A stretch of 32,331 nt of DNA from Bryobacterales bacterium (GTDB lineage: Bacteria; Acidobacteriota; Terriglobia; Bryobacterales; Bryobacteraceae): NCBI GenBank assembly GCA_003163855.1, contig PLRJ01000237.1:1-32331 (forward strand). The letters run 5' to 3'. The translations under genes were made by a program, and so were the position numbers. Shown here piece after piece: positions 29,785-32,331 of the stretch. Below the pieces are notes generated by a model. It had not been told where the DNA came from, did not search any database, and was given only the letters and a program-made list of their open reading frames with translations. The number at the start of each line of letters is the position of its first letter. Positions within the stretch are counted from its first letter, which is position 1.

Positions 29785-32111
29785 TAAGGTTTGCGGCGCT
29801 CGTCGAAGCTCGCGGCTTCTTTTTGGATGTCGAGCCACAAATCAGTCGGTTCCTTACCGGTCTTCAGGCCTTCGACCAGCGCGTGATTGCCGATTAAGGC
29901 GCGGTCTTTATCGAAGTCGATTTTGCCTGGGTAGAGAGCCTGCAGAGCCGAGGCCAGTTCGACGCCGAGGCGCGTCGAATCGAACGATTCGCGGTCCGTG
30001 ATGACGAAGCGGACGCCTTCGATTTCCTGACCCTGAAAATTGGAGGCTGTTGGCTTGAATTTAGTGGCGTAGGCCCGGACGCCGGGCACGAAGCGCGCGT
30101 TTAATGTCTGGGCCAGTTGTGCACCCTTTATCCAGTCGGCGCCGATCTGTTCAAACGGTGCATCGGTGCCGCGGCCAACCGAGTAGTTGGTGCTGTACTC
30201 CAGCATGGCAATGCCGGGATAGAGAAGGGCGGCGTTCAAACTGCGCATGTTGGGGGAGGGATTCACCCACTGGAGCGGAGTGGAATCGAACCAGTCGCCG
30301 CGCTGCCAGTTTTTCATCTTGATGACGCGCAAGTCGGCGCCCCAGTGTTGTTCGGCGTTGGCCATGCTGGCCAGTTCGCCAAAGGTCATGCCGTGGCGGA
30401 GAGGCATGTCGTAGCAGCCGACGAACGATTCCAGGTCTTTGTCCATCACTGGTCCCTCAACGTGGACGCCGGTAATCGGATTGGGACGATCTAGCACATA
30501 GAAGGGCTTGTGCGCTTTTCCAGCCTCTTCCAGCGCATAAAGCATGGTGCAGGAGTATGTATAGAAGCGCGCGCCGACGTCCTGAATGTCGAAGACCACG
30601 GCATCCAGGTTATGCATCTGATCGGCCGTGAGGCGGCGCTCGTTCGGCTTATACAGGCTGATGACGGGCAGGCCGGTCTTGGCGTCCTTGGCGTTGGCAA
30701 CATCGGTATCCAGCAGCCCCTCCATGCCATGCTCAGGGGAATAGAGGGCGGCGATGTTCAGCTTGGCTGCGAGCATGATGTCAAGGTTGCGGTTGCCATT
30801 ACGGTCGAGGCCCGTCTGGTTAGTAATAAGTCCGACGCGTTTGCCCTTTAGCGGACGGAAGTCTTCCTCGGCTAAAACATCCAAGCCAGTGCGCGTATCT
30901 GCCTGCCGGTTGATGGCGCGATGCACGCCCGCATTCGCCATGGTCTCGACGTAGCCGGTAATCGCGACGTCATTGGGAGTATTCAGGCCGAAATCTTTGG
31001 CGACAACGGTGGCCAGGCGCGATCGCAGCGAACTCAGCGAGTTGCCGTGATGGGGATGAACCACATTGGTTAAGAAAATGATGAAGGTGTTGCTGGTGGG
31101 GTCCATCCACATGGAGGTTCCGGTATAGCCGGTGTGGCCGTAGGAGCCGATAGGAAAGAGTTCGCCACGGTTGCTGGAGAACGGCGAGTCAATATCCCAG
31201 CCGAGCGAACGCAGCACGGGTTGATCAGCAGGGCTGGCAGGTTCGGTAAATTTCTTTACGGTCGCCGGAGCAAACAGGCGAACGCCATTGAGTTCGCCCA
31301 TACCGAGCAGCATTTCGGCATACTTGGTGAGATCTGCTGCGGTTGCGAACAGACCGGCGTGTCCGGCAACGCCGCCCATGTAGCGTGCAGTGGGATCATG
31401 CACCACGCCCCAGAAAGGCTGCCCGGTTTCATCGTCAATCTCGGTGGACTCAATGCGCGGCTTAAGCGATGCCGGCGGCAGGAACGTAGCCTCATTCATC
31501 CCCAGAGGAGCGTAGATTTGTTCGTGCGCGAACTCGGCCAGCGACTCGCCGGAGAGCCGGCGCACGATCTCGCCCATGAGTAAGAAATTGATGTCGCTGT
31601 AAATGAAGCGCGTTCCGGCTGGAGCGATCGGCTTGGCGCTCAGGGCGCGGTCGATGCCGTTCTGATAGCCGCTCCACTTGGGGACGAGGTCGACATCGGG
31701 GGGCAGGCCGGAAAAATGGGTCATCAGCAGGCGGATGGTAAGGTCGCTCTTGCCGCCTTGAAATTCCGGCAGGTACTTGGTGACCAGGTCATCGATGCGC
31801 AGCTTTCCTTGTTCAAACAGCTTCATCACGCTCGGAGTGGTGGCGGTCACTTTAGTCAACGAAGCCACGTCGAAGATCGTGTCCATCTGCATAGGCTGTC
31901 GATCGGGGATCAGCGACCGGTAGCCATAGGCGTGCTGGTAAACGACGCTACCGTTGTGCCCGATGACGAGAACGGCTCCGGGGATGAGGTTGGTGTTCAG
32001 CGCGTCGTTGATCATGGCGTCGACTGGCGCCGGGTCGAAGGGCGGATTGGGCGATTGCGCACAGGCGGGCAGCGTGCAGAGGCAAAGTAGAACGAAGAGA
32101 AATGATTTCAT
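29772..32111 (-). CDS. Fusion of a beta-lactamase-fold serine hydrolase and a NamZ (DUF1343) exo-muramidase
   Basis: A 779-residue exported protein. The signal peptide reads LLCLCTLPACAQ; a lipobox-like LPAC with Cys17 leaves open a lipoprotein. Residues 25-375 are a class C beta-lactamase/penicillin-binding fold: SLTK (84-87) with Ser84 as nucleophile, YSD (171-173) and HTG (326-328). Residues about 405-779 are a NamZ domain (KRVGLITNQTGLDRNG, YSPEHGMEG, FDIQDVGARFYTY, DRPNPI, WVNPSPNMRSL), an exo-N-acetylmuramidase of cell-wall turnover. In Bacillus the separate genes amiE (beta-lactamase-like) and namZ lie in one recycling operon, so the fusion probably joins peptide removal or transpeptide trimming with release of MurNAc. 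Drug resistance is not implied. The stop carries a tandem duplication. It starts 10 nt after the pterin dehydratase stop. Confidence 0.9.
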   Translation of the reverse strand: MKSFLFVLLCLCTLPACAQSPNPPFDPAPVDAMINDALNTNLIPGAVLVIGHNGSVVYQHAYGYRSLIPDRQPMQMDTIFDVASLTKVTATTPSVMKLFEQGKLRIDDLVTKYLPEFQGGKSDLTIRLLMTHFSGLPPDVDLVPKWSGYQNGIDRALSAKPIAPAGTRFIYSDINFLLMGEIVRRLSGESLAEFAHEQIYAPLGMNEATFLPPASLKPRIESTEIDDETGQPFWGVVHDPTARYMGGVAGHAGLFATAADLTKYAEMLLGMGELNGVRLFAPATVKKFTEPASPADQPVLRSLGWDIDSPFSSNRGELFPIGSYGHTGYTGTSMWMDPTSNTFIIFLTNVVHPHHGNSLSSLRSRLATVVAKDFGLNTPNDVAITGYVETMANAGVHRAINRQADTRTGLDVLAEEDFRPLKGKRVGLITNQTGLDRNGNRNLDIMLAAKLNIAALYSPEHGMEGLLDTDVANAKDAKTGLPVISLYKPNERRLTADQMHNLDAVVFDIQDVGARFYTYSCTMLYALEEAGKAHKPFYVLDRPNPITGVHVEGPVMDKDLESFVGCYDMPLRHGMTFGELASMANAEQHWGADLRVIKMKNWQRGDWFDSTPLQWVNPSPNMRSLNAALLYPGIAMLEYSTNYSVGRGTDAPFEQIGADWIKGAQLAQTLNARFVPGVRAYATKFKPTASNFQGQEIEGVRFVITDRESFDSTRLGVELASALQALYPGKIDFDKDRALIGNHALVEGLKTGKEPTDLWLDIQKEAASFDERRKPYLLY

Positions 32112-32121
32112 GCCTAAGGTA

Positions 32122-32331
32122 TTAGGCTAGCGTGGCGGCAATCTGGTCAAGCAGATTGGCGAGATCTACGTCATTTTGGGTGATGCCGCCGGAGTCATGC
32201 GTAGACAGATCAACCGTCACCTTGTTGTAAACATTCAACCACTCAGGGTGATGGTTCATCTTCTCGATTGCAAGCGCCGCCATGGTCATGAAGCCGAAAG
32301 CCTGGACGAAGCTGGTGAATTTAAATTCACG
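32122..32331 (-). CDS. phhB: Pterin-4a-carbinolamine dehydratase, N-terminus outside window
   Basis: Only the last 69 residues are visible; the gene runs off the right edge. The family's core is plain: [20 protein letters not shown], then [14 protein letters not shown] with the catalytic His-His-Pro-Glu-Trp motif, and [17 protein letters not shown] with the third conserved His. The enzyme recycles 4a-hydroxytetrahydrobiopterin formed by aromatic amino-acid hydroxylases, or serves in folate/molybdopterin-type pterin chemistry in bacteria without a hydroxylase. It ends 10 nt before the beta-lactamase-NamZ gene on the same strand, so they share a transcript, though no functional link is evident. 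The partner hydroxylase is not in view. A full-length protein would have about 95-110 residues. Confidence 0.9.
   Translation of the reverse strand, partial: REFKFTSFVQAFGFMTMAALAIEKMNHHPEWLNVYNKVTVDLSTHDSGGITQNDVDLANLLDQIAATLA

Noticed and set aside
29772..32111. Antibiotic-resistance beta-lactamase
   Set aside because: The fold is shared with peptidases and amidases, and fusion to NamZ points to cell-wall turnover.

Overview
The window looks like a stretch of an Acidobacteriota chromosome, most likely from the Solibacter/Bryobacter side of the phylum. This rests on two family markers: an 809-residue duplicated orphan ABC permease of the ADOP type (23203-25632) and an exported VWFA-related protein of the acidobacterial type (6918-8126). 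The G+C-rich sequence, dense short operons on both strands and frequent non-ATG starts agree with this. No rRNA, tRNA, CRISPR array, intact IS element or prophage was found. The region reads as housekeeping and accessory metabolism rather than a mobile island.

Left part (1-9600): a MacB/FtsX permease cut by the left edge, a KimA-like potassium transporter and an exported M20 peptidase lie on the minus strand. Divergently come an exported protein made of three RidA-like units, a 2-keto-3-deoxygluconate kinase, the VWFA protein, a LexA/UmuD-type S24 autopeptidase without a DNA-binding domain, and a DinB-fold protein.

Middle part (9600-19450): an exported esterase, a 2H phosphoesterase, a DUF389 membrane protein and a YnfM-like MFS exporter. 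Next is a decayed locus in which the start of an ECF sigma factor gene has been joined, with a frameshift and an internal stop, to the end of a DUF4349 membrane protein gene. A modB-modC-thiE-like operon follows without modA, then a two-helix small membrane protein, a metallophosphoesterase and an AI-2E/PerM family protein.

Right part (19450-32331): a methylcrotonyl-CoA-carboxylase-like beta subunit and an enoyl-CoA hydratase sit behind a clean 15-bp inverted repeat and suggest leucine or branched acyl-CoA breakdown. They are followed by an exported haem/copper protein, the ADOP permease, a small unknown protein, a frameshifted VOC protein, a small HTH protein whose start is wrapped in palindromes, a eukaryotic-type NADP isocitrate dehydrogenase, about 0.8 kb without a convincing gene, a degenerate GGDEF protein, a fused beta-lactamase-fold/NamZ protein for peptidoglycan turnover, and the end of a pterin-4a-carbinolamine dehydratase gene.

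The best candidates for new biology are the HTH-less S24 autopeptidase, the triple RidA protein, the amidase-like/NamZ fusion, the degenerate GGDEF protein and the palindrome-wrapped HTH gene. All functions are inferred from motifs read by eye; no database search was possible.
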